From: Paracyclopina nana
Taxonomy: Eukaryota; Arthropoda; Copepoda; Cyclopoida; Cyclopettidae
DNA: 64,000 nucleotides
Assembly (NCBI GenBank): GCA_019096065.1
Contig: JAGUCH010000009.1
Coordinates: forward strand, 2,428,001 to 2,492,000
Direction of reading: 5' to 3'
The notes beneath the pieces were generated by a model, which was given only the letters and a program-made list of their open reading frames with translations, was not told the origin of the DNA and made no database searches. This document shows positions 22,367-35,393 of this stretch, in pieces. The position numbers and the translations under genes are program-made. The stretch's first letter is position 1. Each line of letters opens with the position of its first letter.

Positions 22367-25300
22367 AACCAAGACCCTAAAAAATAATAGCGGTTTTTCT
22401 TCTTGTTCCTTCTAGGTATGTAACGCTACCACTGCTGGAGAATTCGGCTAGAAGTGGAACAATTCTGCAGGTCAAAGCAACAATGGGAAAGTCAAATTAG
22501 TGTTGGTGTCTGGATGATAAATGGAGTTGTTGTACCTCCATAAGTAGCTAGGTGGTGAACTTGTGAACTGCATATATGGCCAAGTCATGTTTCTTGAGCG
22601 CAGGGAAAACTACTTTGGTGTGATGCCTTTTTGAGCAACAGAAAAAGCCCCTCACTCTCACTTCTGAGTGCATTCTTTGGTCTTATGTGAGTTAGTAGTA
22701 TGCCATCTACGAAGTGTGTAAGCTTGTAGTTGTGTTGAGTGAGTGGCTGAAAAACCATGATCTACAGGGTGAGGAGGGAAAACTGCACATTTCTGAGCTA
22801 ATTTCCAAAATGCCTCCATCATCAGACATCTCCCAGACAACCATGTGAATCTTTATCATAAACAAAAAGGAGGGCCAGACTCGCTGAAAATTAGCTAGCT
22901 TCGCTACCCTGGTAATTAGTGCTAGAGCTTTCGGATTTCATGGGCTGTAATTACCTTAAAAGTTGGCTATTATTGCAGGTGCTCTTAGTCACCCTGTGTG
23001 ATGTGTGTGTGTGTTTTCAGCCCACTTTTAGCGCTATTACTGGCAACACGAACTCTCCATTTCGCCAGCTTCTACTTTACACTCTATAGAGTATAAGCTC
23101 AGAGCGCTATGCTACAAAGCTTTTAACGTGAAAAATATCAATATTTTTTGCAGTGTGAAAGCTGCAGCGCGGTGTGCTATTTAATTTGATGTAGTAAGTA
23201 GTAAAGTCAACCCTAGTGTAGTAGTCCCTTCCACTTTTGTGTTGTGACATCCGAGACGAAAAAGCACTCTACTACTTCTTCTTGTGTTTGGGGCTTTACG
23301 CCTAGATTCATAATGGACTCTCAAAGCAAAGCAAAGGATTGTTCCATTATTCTCTTCTTCCACGACTGAAGTGAAGTTGCGCTTTTCCACCCAGTACAGC
23401 TGCTTTCACTCAAACCGGACTCAATTACTGAGTGAGACTCTCTTTATTAGCAAATTGCACTCTGGGGGACAAATCTGCAGAGTTTTCATCCCAGTTGCCA
23501 AGCAACTTCCTAGCTGTGAGGAAAAGTTGATTAAAGTTAATAATTTGGAATTTTCGCGGGGGCTAGTGGCATGATTTAACCCCCATGTGCTGCTGTGGTG
23601 GGGATAATTAGGGGGCGACTCTAGAGTGTTTGCATACAGATGAAAGCGCACATCTGCGGTGAATTAAGATGGGTTATCATTACGAATTAGAAAGCTCTCT
23701 GTGAACCGTACGTAGAATCTGAAGGCGAACAAGAGAGAATTTTCAGCTCTTTTTTGGCTCCATTTTAATCTGAGCTGTTTTACGGCCATAAATCGAGTGC
23801 AATTTTTCGGTTTCTTCACACGCGCGGCCACCAACCAAGAGTTTTTTCAACAGAGAGATTTTCAATTTAGATTTACTAGCAAAGCCACTTCCGGAATAGA
23901 AGTGGTCATGTGACCTCACATTTCCGCGTGAGTGTGTGTGTGTGTTGTGGGGTGAGAAAGTGTGAAATGGCTCGATTTCATCGAGGAGGAGAATAAATTG
24001 CCCGGCTCTTCTACTTTTATTAAACTGCTCGGAACAGCCAAATTGAAAAAGGGAAAGTTGAAATGACTTTGGATGTGAAGAAGGGGCTTTGATTGATGCC
24101 CTCCACACATTCACACACAAAAAATATTGAAAAGTTGTTGCAACCATTTGCAAGATTGGCCGTTTAGGATATGGCAGTTCTTGTACAACGTTTGAAAAAT
24201 GTTATTTGCTGTTGTGCCACAGCTACAACAACAACAGCCTTTTTTGCTGGCTTTCTAATCTCCTTCACTTGCTTCTGCGGTTGGCACTCTAAAGTGCCAT
24301 TATTAGAATTGCCATTTGCCTGACCATGGCAAAAAATGTCCGCCTCAATTTTTGCGTTGACATGGGAAAGTGGCCACTTGAGAAAAGTGGAAGATTGCTA
24401 TCAAGCAATTACCATTAATAGGAGAAGTACAGCTATTTCCCACTTTTACAGCCTTCACACGCACACTCACATTGTGTTAAACGTTGCTTAACTTGAACTG
24501 ACCAAGCTCCAGGCAATAAGAGCCCACAACGTTTGATGCATCTTCTGGCTAATTGGCGAAAGTATTAGATAGCCGCTAGAAAGCATTCCTCTGTGACTTT
24601 AATTGGTTGATAAGAACAAGAAGAACTTGTTTGGGCCAAAGCATTATTAGCAGCAGCAGCAGCTATAGTATAGGCCTGCAACAGCAAAAGCTTAATTGGA
24701 ATCGTGTGTTGAGAGGGGAAACTTAATTGCTTTTTGTCGGCTGAGTTCTTTCTCCCAACCGAAAAGTAAAGCAATTGGCTTCAGACGTTGCTTCATGTCA
24801 TAATCATCGCTTAAATATTCTGACAAATCAATTTTGGGCTGCAGCAGCGGCCACAAGTTGTTGAAAAGAACTAGAAGCATGAAGTCATCAGTTTAATGAT
24901 AAGTTTCCAAGCTTCTCTCTGGATCCTTAATTAAAGTTCGCCCAGTTTGTATCAAGAACCAAGGGAAGTTAATTACGCGTGTGCCACACTGTGCTCCCTC
25001 ACTTTGTAATATCACGTTAGATAGATGCATGCTTGTTTTCTGCGTAGAAAGGCAACCAATTAATTTCAAAGGTCACTTACCATCCATCCTTGATTGGATC
25101 TGTTGCATCATTTGGCATTTCAGCAGCCAATTTGGCCCCTTTTGAAAGATGCAGGATTGCAGCGGCTACATCAAGCGAAACAAAGGTAAACAAGGCGTGC
25201 TGAGGTGGAATTTGCGCGCCATGAATTTTCCCGAGTGAAATCAAAGCACCATGAAGAAGACTGTGAAATTGCGCGTGAAATCATTGTAGCTTTAGCAGGA

Positions 25301-26355
25301 AAGCAGTATAGTGTGTGTTAATTAGGTTCGTGTCAGGCTACTGTATGTGGCTATATAGTAAGGCTGGGTTGTTTCTTTCCACTAATGGGTATCACAATAA
25401 GAGATTGGAACCCCGGCGATTGTCTCCTGTCACGAAGGGCAAATAGCAGCTTTCCAATTTGGCCAAAGCTGACAAGGTCCCATAATAAAGGGGAAACTAA
25501 TTAACAACCAACGGCTCAAATTTCCTTGCCAGCTGTAATATACTACAGTATAAAGTTTCCCTTCAACGAAATGAACCAGTCATACCTGAATTTTCTAATT
25601 TTAGCCGGGCAGTGTTTTAACCTCCTATTGATTGGCTCTATGCTGTATACTATGTATTAGATAGAAAGCTGAATCTGCTAGCAATCTGTGATCGTGAGAG
25701 AAAAGTCCTTCTGAGTGCTAATGAAAAAGGTTCTCTTCATAGCAGCCGAGCAGCTTTCGGGCCACTTTAATTAAACTACATTGTGTGACACATGCGTATA
25801 GCTTCTGTTGTACTATACCAGAACCTTTCATCAAAGATAGAACGTAATTAAAATGATCCCAAGGGAAATTGCTCTCTCTTTTTCTCAGACTTAATTGGAA
25901 ACTGCTAGCATGTTTTCTGGACCTGCTGTTTTGCCCGCACCAAGCCAACTAGGTTACTGCTACATTAACGCGAGTTATATGGTAATTATCACCCAGTGCA
26001 TTATGAAGCAGCAAAAATACCTGAATAATCAAGAAACAGCGAGAGAGCTCGCTTTTCTGCTATTTTTCTTTTTTCACTTGTCCGCAAAAGCCATTATTAA
26101 GTAGTATGTACATGCTGGAAAGCAAACAAATCTGGGTTTTTTTGGCAGGAGAAAGCAGCTGGCATCATCATCCACAATTTGTCGTCCCATTACTGCTGGT
26201 CTGCAAGCGAAAGAGATAAATGTTGCTGGAAATAATCCGCCTTTAATTAGAAAGCTCGGTCGACCAGACAGTTGGGGATTTCCTTGAGAATTATTCCATT
26301 ATAGGAGTGGCTCTTTGTAGTACGCATAGTGTGATGCAATTTTATAATTACTGCT

Positions 26356-26368
26356 CGCGCGCGCGCGC
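26356..26368. repeat. (CG)n microsatellite
   Basis: Thirteen bases of alternating C and G within the LMO upstream region. This is a potential Z-DNA-forming tract; nothing links it to a specific function. Confidence 0.7.
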
Positions 26369-29338
26369 AGCTGCGGATTCGGCATATAGTAATGTATGGT
26401 CGGAACTTTCCTGAAAAGTAACTATACACACTAGTCTAAAAGCTTTTTGCTTAATGCCATGCTTTTGACAAAAGTTCTGCTGTCGTTCCATTAGCTCACT
26501 AGCTAGCCTACTACTCTTACTTTCTCAAACTATTAGATGTCTTCTTGATGGAGTAGTCATGCTTCCAAGGGCTGCCATTCTACCAGACCAAAAATCATGC
26601 ACTCTATAAGTATTCAAAGATTGTCTCAGCCTAGCAGAGAGAGAGAAACTTTCCAAATCACTCCTTGGAAAAAGAGGGGAAACTTCTAATTGAACGATTA
26701 TTGGCTCAACGAGAAGGGGATTCTGATTAGTGGCAGAGCCGAAAAAACGAGAAAAGTTTTTATACTCAAAGCCCCTCCGAGCACAAAGAACAAAGGCGGA
26801 ATTATATCAAATTCATTGAAACAAAGCTAAGTCTATAATGAAGTGAAAATACGGAAGCGCGATTCGGTTTCAATTCGTTCGTACGATTAACGACTATTTA
26901 TAAAGCTGATTTGCCGCTAAAGATAGATAAATGCGATTTACGGCAGCTTAATGCCTTCATTGAACTGGGAAATTTGCTTTTTATACATTTGTGCGGAATG
27001 GGAGCCAATAATTCATCATTGGCTTATCAATATTATTTATGGTCACAAATGTTTTCCCTAGAGGCTTGAATAGGCAAGATTTTCCCTATCGCTTTCGGGC
27101 TAAATTTGAAATTCAGGATTGAAGGCCATCTTCCCCATGAGTGGATCACTATAACAATCGGTATAAAGTTATACCAAAAAGTAGTTGATGTTGTTGTTGG
27201 CAGAGCATTTTCATTTCCTTTTGCCGTCGCGCCTCGTCTCAGTGGCTGATTTATCCCTGCAAAAAATTCCCTCGTGCTTGGCTTTGGTTAAAAAACATAC
27301 ACACACTGAAGGAGTGAAACTAATTTTATCACAATAAACTACTCGAAATAACGAGGTGGGAAGGGAAATCATGCGCAATTCTGGCAACAATTTCAAATTA
27401 GCTAATTGGATTTTATGTTTGACGCGCGATGCTCGCGAGTTCTAGACCATCTAATCAACTTAATAATATAATTGAATTTTTTTGTTGTGTGCACTCTCCT
27501 ATTTTTTGGGTCTCGCGGCTGCTGTGGTATATGTATGTAATTTACCATAAAAGCTTTGAGAGTACTTGCAGCCATGAAAATAAGCCTCCCCGTCTGAGAT
27601 TAAACTGTGCTAATTATTATGGCTAATCTGAGAAAAGTGCAACTTTCATATCCCAACAACAACTGCGCTATGTAGTGAGAGTAGTGGTCTGTACACAGTT
27701 CTGCAATCAAGGGCGACATTCTCCCCCATTCTGGTCTGATGAAGAGAAGAAAATTGATAATCATGCCACATTCAAACCTTGTATAGTTCTTGATTGTCAC
27801 TCTCTCTCTCTCACTCTTACTACAGCACACACACATTGCAGACCAAGAAAATGTCAGGGACAAAATGCATCATTGGCTGCTGCATCAGTGTGTATGTAGA
27901 GCTAGAATTTGTCCAATTTAAAATGCTGCTCGATAAACTGACTGAACATGATTTTGACGAGAAATGTGTATTGCTTCAGTTATTTTGGCGAGGAAATTGA
28001 GCACATTTCTGGGGAGCTTTTGTGGGCATACTGTGCGCGCGTCTCATTAGCGATGCCGCTTTCAATTGAGCAATCAAGTTGACAAAAAAAGGTGACAACA
28101 ATGCCAAGTTGATTAGGGAAAAGAACCATGGCTATGGTATCAGGAGATTTCAAATCCTCATCATGTTTGCTTTAGACGGAAGCCAGCAGTAATGAAGCTC
28201 TATTCATTCACACGCGAGGATCAAAAAACCTAAAATGGATCTGGGGGGAAAATCATTAAAAAAGTTGCGGCGGAAGAGGTTGCGTGACTGCAACACAATT
28301 ACGTTACGCATGTTCATTCCCGGGAATGGAATGGAATTAAATTCAGTGATGATGCAGAAATGATGCATTGGCGTTTCTATAATAATAGATTAAAAAACTG
28401 CCAACTCATCCACTTAATTGTCAAGGAAATATCATTACGGCGCATTGAAAAACGGCCCGAATCTGAACCCCTTTTTGCGCCCATTGACCCGAATCTGCTC
28501 TCATTCTGATTACAATAAAGTGCTACGGTTGTTGTGTGCTTTTGGATGAATAGTTCCATCTTCTTTTTATGTGGTTTGTCAGGTCCACTTATGGTTTCTG
28601 TTCTCATGTGATGGTGTTCTGTTTTCTAAAAGGATGGATATAATAGCACGAGTATATCGTGTGGCTGGGACCGGTTACTCTCAATTAGACTCTCTTAGCT
28701 TGATGGAAAAGCTTTTATCTCGATTGGCCCCGCCGCCGCAGAAGCAGGCAGGGACCACTTTAGCAAATGCAGCCGACTTGCTTGCTTGCTGCCTTTTGTG
28801 TATCCCCTAAAACATTCTATATTTCTTGGCGAAACAAAGATGTACTTATCAATCCAAAAAAAGCACTTTAAAACGGATCTTCAGTGCAACCAATGCATGA
28901 CAATAGGTTTTTTGTGCGAATTTTCACTTTATATATTTTTCTCCCCATATTCGGGAGCAAAAAAGGCAGCCTTTTTGATGCTGATGATGATAATTCTCAT
29001 CTTTTATTCATCGGCTGGCAATGAGTCAGGATGTCATATGTCACCGATCCCAAGATGATCTATAGTAATAAGGTGAGTTCTTGTCGCTGCTTTACTATAG
29101 CACACAGTCTGACTGAGCTGTGGTAGGCTTCAAGACAAAATTTCAATAGAATTCTGTGGATTTCACTTTCAAAAATTTCCATAACCAGCCTTAAATTATC
29201 AAAAAGTGCCCAAATTGCATACTTTTTTAAAAAAGACAGAACTTATCTAGGAGCTCTGTTGAAGACGCGTGAGATTAGCCTGCTTGCCTCCATGACTGAC
29301 ACGTCACTTGAGCTCACGCGCTATGTAGTAAGAACTAC

Positions 29339-29352
29339 TAGCGCCACCTAGG
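29339..29352 (-). promoter_or_regulatory. CTCF-like motif 3
   Basis: On the minus strand the sequence reads CCTAGGTGGCGCTA, an exact AGGTGGCGC core as known for Drosophila CTCF. It lies 1.1 kb upstream of the first LMO coding exon, in the opposite orientation to the pair at 22.3 kb. Confidence 0.5.
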
Positions 29353-30428
29353 CTAAGACAAACAGATTTGGTGATTTTAGCATGCAAAACTTGCGTCAAG
29401 AACTCACTTACGAGACCCCCCTGACCGATCCATTAGGCATCTTTATCAGAACGAGCACAGAGTAGAATGATTGTCTTCTTCCAGCTGCAATTATGCTAGA
29501 TTATTGCTGACTAGGTTAGAACAACAGAAAACACTACAATCATGTGTACACGGCTCCAGCTTTCTAATAGAATTACAGTAAAAGGAAAATAGATGACTAG
29601 GCCCCTTTTACATTAGGAAATTAGCTCAAGAACACAAAATCCAATCTTGCATAACTAAACTGGAAAGAGTATAACTGCTAATTTGGTGAGTGCTAGCTGC
29701 TACACAACCTACGCTCACTCAGCACACTGTGGGCCACTTCAGGTTAAAAACATCAACCCTTCAGAAAGGAGAAGATAACTAAAGACTTTATAAGGTACTT
29801 GCCCCACAGTGAAAGCTCTACTCTGCTAATGAAGTTGGCACGAGTAAAAACAGATCAGGGGCATTTAATTCGTATTATTATTGCAGTAGCAGTAGTAGTA
29901 GGACAGATGGTGAGCATTTATCCCCATCCTAACTGAAAGCTTTCTCTTGTTAAATACAAGTTGGCTAGTCCATTGTGGATTTGCCACCACACCATTGTCT
30001 GCAGCTATTCAGTTTGCCATTTTCCTGATTAAACTATATACGGAGTAGACCCACGGTGCTCTCAACGAAATGAAGCCAAAATTCTTATGGTTTGCTCAGG
30101 AGCTTATTTTCTTAATTAAGGCCTCATTTTCTAAAGTAGCTTACTATTGACAATATGAATCACCTTTGCACTGCGATTCCTAGAGGGAAAAAAGGAGGCT
30201 GAAATATTGAAGCATACATATAGTGCACTGTATATCCGTAAATAGTGCGTGCTTTTAAGGCCATCAATGGCAGCTACTTCTGCCACAGTACTATATATGT
30301 ATGTGTAGTAGAAGCGATGGCAGAAATGCATCAAAAGCGAATGCTTTTTGGAACGCCAATCCTTAGGGACATTATAGTGAAAAAGCCTGATGGTAATGTG
30401 AGCTTTTTTCCTCTCTTTCAGAGCAACA

Positions 30429-32067
30429 ATGACAATGTCAGTCAAAGCTGAGCCCCAGAAGACGTCGGGGCCCCAGGAGTGCGCCGGATGCGGGAAAAAG
30501 ATCCAGGACAGGTATATCTACAGAGCCAAATCTCATTTCCCCTGGCTGCTGTAAAGCTTTTCCCTCTTTCTCAGGTACCTCCTCAAAGCTTTGGACATGT
30601 ATTGGCATGAGGATTGCCTCAAATGTGGCTGTTGTGACTGTAGGCTCGGCGAGGTGGGATCCACGCTGTACACCAAAGGCAACTTGCTCCTCTGCAAAAG
30701 AGACTATCTCAGGTGAGTTGCCCGAAGGGCTCAGGATTTGCACAGTTGATGATTGCGGTATATATACGGGTCCCACTAGGCTAAAAAGTTTTATTAGGTG
30801 TGTGCGTTGCAATTCGAGCAGCACCCAAAAGTTGCCAACTACTGAGATTGCCCCTCTGTGATCATCCTAAGCACGTGGTTGTTAAAGTTGGCTCCTGTTC
30901 TCCATGAGAGTAGTTTCAAAGTCATTTTCCAGATAATTGGGTGGAGGTCCAATTTGAGTTTGGCTTCCCACTTGGAATACTGATGACTTTGATGACAAAA
31001 GGAGCCGAGAAGGCTTTCTTCCCTCCCTGTGTGGGACTGAGATAACCTAAATCAAGATTATTTCAATTCTCTATTCTTCCTCTTCTTTTTTACAGACTTT
31101 TCGGCACAACTGGATATTGCAGCGCTTGCAATAAAGTGATCCCAGCTTTCGAAATGGTGATGCGAGCAAGAACAAACGTCTATCACTTGGAATGCTTCGC
31201 ATGTCAAGTCTGCAATCACAGGTAAATTCTCGTTTGTTGTTGTCCTCCGGCTGGCGCTAACAGCGCGGCCAGACTGATCACCTACTTTAAAGCCAGTTCC
31301 TATGCACTCACGCCAATTATTTCTTTGCGTAGATTTTGTGTCGGCGATCGTTTCTTCCTGTGCGACAATAAAATCTTGTGCGAATACGACTACGAAGAGC
31401 GGATGGTCTTTGCAAACTTGGCCTACAACTCTTCCAACCTGGCTCAGATGAAGCAGCAGCAGCAGCAGCAAAACAACAGATCTTCTGGGACGAACAATGG
31501 ACCTGCCAATGGCCCATCTGGTCCAAAAGTGAGTACACTTACCGAGCATACTCAATTCGCGCGAGCCCGTAAAATGCCCTTCTCATGTACTGCTTGAAAA
31601 GCGTTTTTAGCATTGAAAAGTAGCTTCCGATTTCGCTAATGTCCCAGTATTCCTACGTTTTAGTGAATACTTTTAAATAAAAGCGAGATGATTGGCACCA
31701 ATTTACGAGCTCCGCATGAAGAGGAAAAATGGTCGAGGCGTGAATATTTCATGCTATTGTCCCCTTCGGAAACAACGTCTCATGCTTTATTTATTTTTAG
31801 GACATGCAGCACCACCAGCACAACGGATATATGCCACACCCTCCCATCATTCCTCCCACGACTTCCAATGGAGGACCACTCCCACCAATGATGTCGAACG
31901 GTAGCCACACCCCTCTCCCGCCCATGAACGGTATTCTGGGCGGACCCATGAACGGGGGCGGGGCAAACCTGCCCTCTATCTCCACCTCGTCATCCTCCGC
32001 CGGGAGCGGGTCACTCCCCCCTTTGCCCTCAATGTCATCCGGATCACTTCCTTCGATGGTGTCATGA
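30429..32067 (+). CDS. LMO (Bx-like): LIM-only protein (LMO1/3, Drosophila Beadex/dLMO type)
   Basis: A transcriptional cofactor with two LIM zinc-binding domains and no homeodomain. In flies the orthologue binds Chip/LDB and thereby limits Apterous activity. Exons 30429-30511, 30575-30712, 31096-31221, 31333-31528 and 31801-32067 join to 269 residues. LIM1 begins [18 protein letters not shown] (Cys18) and includes [23 protein letters not shown]2 begins at Cys82 ([17 protein letters not shown]) and includes [19 protein letters not shown] and ends near DYEER. From about residue 140 there is a low-complexity tail: a short poly-Gln run, then repeated P/M/N/G/S motifs ([13 protein letters not shown]) encoded mostly by the last exon. 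The coding exon begins right after an acceptor at 30421, so at least one non-coding exon lies upstream. The LIM region is near certain; the tail is assigned by open frame and splice phase. Confidence 0.93.
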
Positions 32068-32979
32068 ATTACTCATTTAATATCGACGTTAGAAGTCAAT
32101 AATATTGTCAACCCTGCTGCTTTCTTATGTCAATAATCTTAATATACTAGAACTATCGCAGACCAAACAAAAAAGAGCGTTTAAATGCAGCTGCAAAGAG
32201 AATTAACCGGCTGTTGAAGGAAGCCTAGCTTTGGAAGATCACTCAAGAATTCTGGCAAAATTCCCATAGGGAGGAAAAGTTTTCTGACTGTTTGACATTC
32301 TTTTGGTTGATGGCTCCTACTTTTGGCAGTGTGCATGTCATTAAAAAATGATTAGTGCCAAAGGATGGAAGGGATCGCTAAAGTACATCTCATATAAGAG
32401 CTGGGATTTTTCCATTGAACTTCGAGATTGCTACCCAAAAAGCGATCATTGTGGAAAAACAAGATTGGCTTCATTTGATTTCACCTTTAGCTTTTGAAAG
32501 GTTTCATATTCAACATGTCAAAAGAGTGTCAGAAACTTTTTCTGCTGTTCTCAGACCTTTGCTGTCATTTTTGAAGGTTTTTCACTAGCTCCCACCACCA
32601 CCACCTTCTTCTTGCTATTCTTCTTCAGCCAGAATTCTCTGCTGCACTGAAACACAGAGCTCTCTCTCTCTCGATCATGAAAAAACAAAAGCCAAATTTT
32701 GACCTTCATGACTGTGATATATCCATATTGAAAAAAGCAAGTGAGAGTGGCATTGGCAAAGTGAGAGAGCTCCGCGCCTTGGATCAAGTTAAGTTTTCAC
32801 AATTATTACGGCAATAAAAATACAGATATCCCACCAATCCACCACCCAAAGGCAAAAAGAAACTAAGCAGTTTAACCCCAAACTAGTCTTGATGATCTAT
32901 AAAGTACGAATCTTCTGTTTCGATTTCTCCTTCACACATATTATTATCCAATATCGATAAAATGATGAATTGAAATAAA
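32068..32979 (+). other. Probable LMO 3' UTR with two poly(A) signals
   Basis: AATAAA occurs at 32813-32818 and 32974-32979, so the 3' UTR is probably 0.75-0.95 kb. It contains a CT run at 32660-32672. Fly dLMO is under post-transcriptional control through its 3' UTR. Here I see only two 6-mer CCAAAG miR-9-type seeds (about 32361 and 32850), which is not more than chance. Confidence 0.5.
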
Positions 32980-35379
32980 TGTATGCTCGCGTGTCAAAAA
33001 TTGGTATATTTTGTAATATTGGAGTTCACCAAATATTTAGTATTCTTCCACTATTAGGGCTTCAAATTTAGAAGCGTCATCTGGTGGAATTCAAGCAGAA
33101 GAAGCTATTTAAAAATCCTTTTGAAAGGGTTAAAGTTTGTTGGCTGCTGGTCGTGAACAAAATCATTATTTGGTGAGGCAAAAGTCACGCAATGAAACGG
33201 AAGTCGTCGAAAATTGGCTTGCAACTCTCCTGTAGCAACTACGAAATTAATGGTGGGGAAAAGTGAACTACGGGCTATCTGTAGCCAAGATCTGGCAAAA
33301 ATTGAGTTGACAGTTCATGCCAAGACTCAAAAGGGGCTCCACTTTCTAATTTCCGCACTAGATGTTGTCAGTATAGGACCTGAACCGTGTAAATGCCAGC
33401 AGCAGCAGCCAAGAAAGCTTTTTTTCAATATTTTTTCACATACGCGCAACGTCTTTCCGTAACAAAGTTTTTCATCAATTTGAAGGCCAATATCCATTTG
33501 GAAAGCAATTACATTACTACTCCCCAAGAAGATGAATTTCCACGTCCACCCAAAAATATACACATGCAAGTACTTTTCCGTGGATAACCTTATATTAGAG
33601 CTTTTTAATTGGGGAAAACTATCGGAGATGCTGGCAAGTAGCAATGGAGGCGCAGCAGCGCTCCTCCTTTATTGGAATTTTCCCATGAATAATCGATGAT
33701 TAAAGGCATTTTTCTTCAATATAGCTTGGTATAGTAGCTGGTGGCTAAAAGAGTATGAAAACCGATCCCCTTGCTTTTAAAGCTGCTTGGATGCCAATAA
33801 TGGCACAGTAGCTGCTCTACACCAGCAGCTCCTCGCGTCTCAGCTTTAATAAAAGGCCACTCTGAAAACTGAAGAAGCGGTTTCCATCGATCATCCGGAG
33901 CCCGGTTAGTGTAATATTGCGGCGATTTCCATGTTATTAGCTCCAAAGCTCTTTTACCTTTATAGGACAAGGCTATTAAGAAAACAATTTCCTGGGCGGT
34001 GAAAGCTGAAACACTTGAGCCTCCCCGTTATTATTACATTGCTCCATTCCTCTGGCAGATGATTCCTTGCCTGCCATATTACATTGTTTCCTGACTTTCT
34101 ATTTCATCAATATGTGCTGTGGCAGAAGAAGCCTTATTTTATCTTATTTCTGGAGCTGTGCTCAGCGGATTTTTTCCCTTATTCAGGGGCTGAAAATGAG
34201 CTATCCTCAGGGATGTTTTGTGGTGTTGATGGCCGTCCAAGCCACTTTGACTCCCTCGCCGCAGCAGCTGGCTTGGCTTTGATAAATGTATTCAATTTCC
34301 TTTCTTTACAAAGACTCTGATTAGTTCGATTGAGGTTGATGATGGCACTTCCACAATGATGAAGACTGTGAGCAGCTATGTATAAGGCAAAGAAAGCCAA
34401 CTTGAAATGAGATTTCCTCTTGCCTTGTGGCCTGTTGATGCAAATCTGTGCTGCTGCCCCAATTCAAAGCACATACGTATTTCAGTCCATTCGAATGAAA
34501 GCAGATATCTGTGGAGTCTGCCAAGCTTCTGGTCGCGGACGAGGGGCTATCCCAACTTCTCAATTTCTTTTCTCATTAGCCAGACTAAGCTCACTTAATT
34601 CTCACAACTAACTTGAAGATTCCAGGACAATGGATGTGTTAAGAGTTGGAAGAACAAAGTTTCCACATTGGAATACTAATCCTTGCAGGCTCAGCTGTGC
34701 AGCAATTTCAGCATCAAAATGTACGCGCGAAGACCTGCGCTGCTGAAAAATCTCGGTCAATTTCAAGAGGAGCAGCTTGAATTTGACATATATTGCCATG
34801 GCAGTGTGATGAAGATGATGAAAAAACCAGCCTGGAGCCAGGGCAATATTGCATCAAACACTTTCAATTTTGAACACTGTGGTAACATCGGCAACTTCTC
34901 ATAACTTTGCAGAATACAGTAGCCCGCAGAGAAAATCAAATAGCTTGCTACTCTAAGCTCACTTGAGCAGGAAATGAAATTTCCAAAGATCAGAGATTGA
35001 CAATAACAAACTTTGCCTAGCTTGCAAAGTTTCATTCCAACCGCCATATAGCATATATAGTATACTAGCACTAGTCAATTTAATCTCAATAAATTGAAAA
35101 TGTACTTCAATTGGGCATAATGCACTTTAGAGGATATGGCACAGCTTGGCAATCAGCTAATCTTTTCAATCACGAGTTGGAAGAAGCCAAAAAAGGTCTC
35201 TTGGAGAATGGCAGAGTTTACACAACATATCCTCAATAATGTCAAAAACTAATATTGGCTCGCGCACTATAAAATGAAGTTCCAGATTGGATTAGATTTC
35301 ATAGCTATCCTACTTAGAGCTACAGAAGCTAGAGAGCCGGCGTTATTGAGAAAGTAATATATTAATGTTATATATTGGC

Positions 35380-35393
35380 CTCTCTCTCTCTCT
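35380..35393. repeat. (CT)n microsatellite
   Basis: Seven CT units. Similar short CT runs occur near 27801 and at 32660-32672; on the opposite strand they are GAGA-type tracts, which in flies can bind GAF. Confidence 0.7.

Larger units (their letters stand above)
17186..30421 (+). promoter_or_regulatory. Long non-coding region, probable LMO first intron, rich in TAATTA sites
   Basis: No coding exon is supported in 13 kb. The sequence is unusually rich in homeodomain-type sites: CTAATTAG at 17296-17303, CTAATTAGG at 18305-18313, CTAATTAG at 18366-18373, TAATTAG at 22913-22919, TTAATTAGG near 25318, and many further AATTAG/TAATTA copies, densest at 17.2-18.5 kb. Two CTCF-like motifs lie at about 22.3 kb and one at 29.3 kb. 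Simple repeats include TG at 23002-23014 and CG at 26356-26368. The composition suits a developmental regulatory landscape. Alternative first exons could be hidden here; a strong donor-like site at 29072/29073 is one possibility. Confidence 0.45.

Noticed and set aside
30438..30824. 128-codon minus-strand ORF over LMO exons 1-2
   Set aside because: It is the antisense shadow of the LIM1 exons; no motif or splice context of its own.
32068..32979. miR-9 or Brd/K-box control of the LMO 3' UTR, as in flies
   Set aside because: Only two 6-mer miR-9 seed matches and a single TGTGAT were seen, which is chance level.
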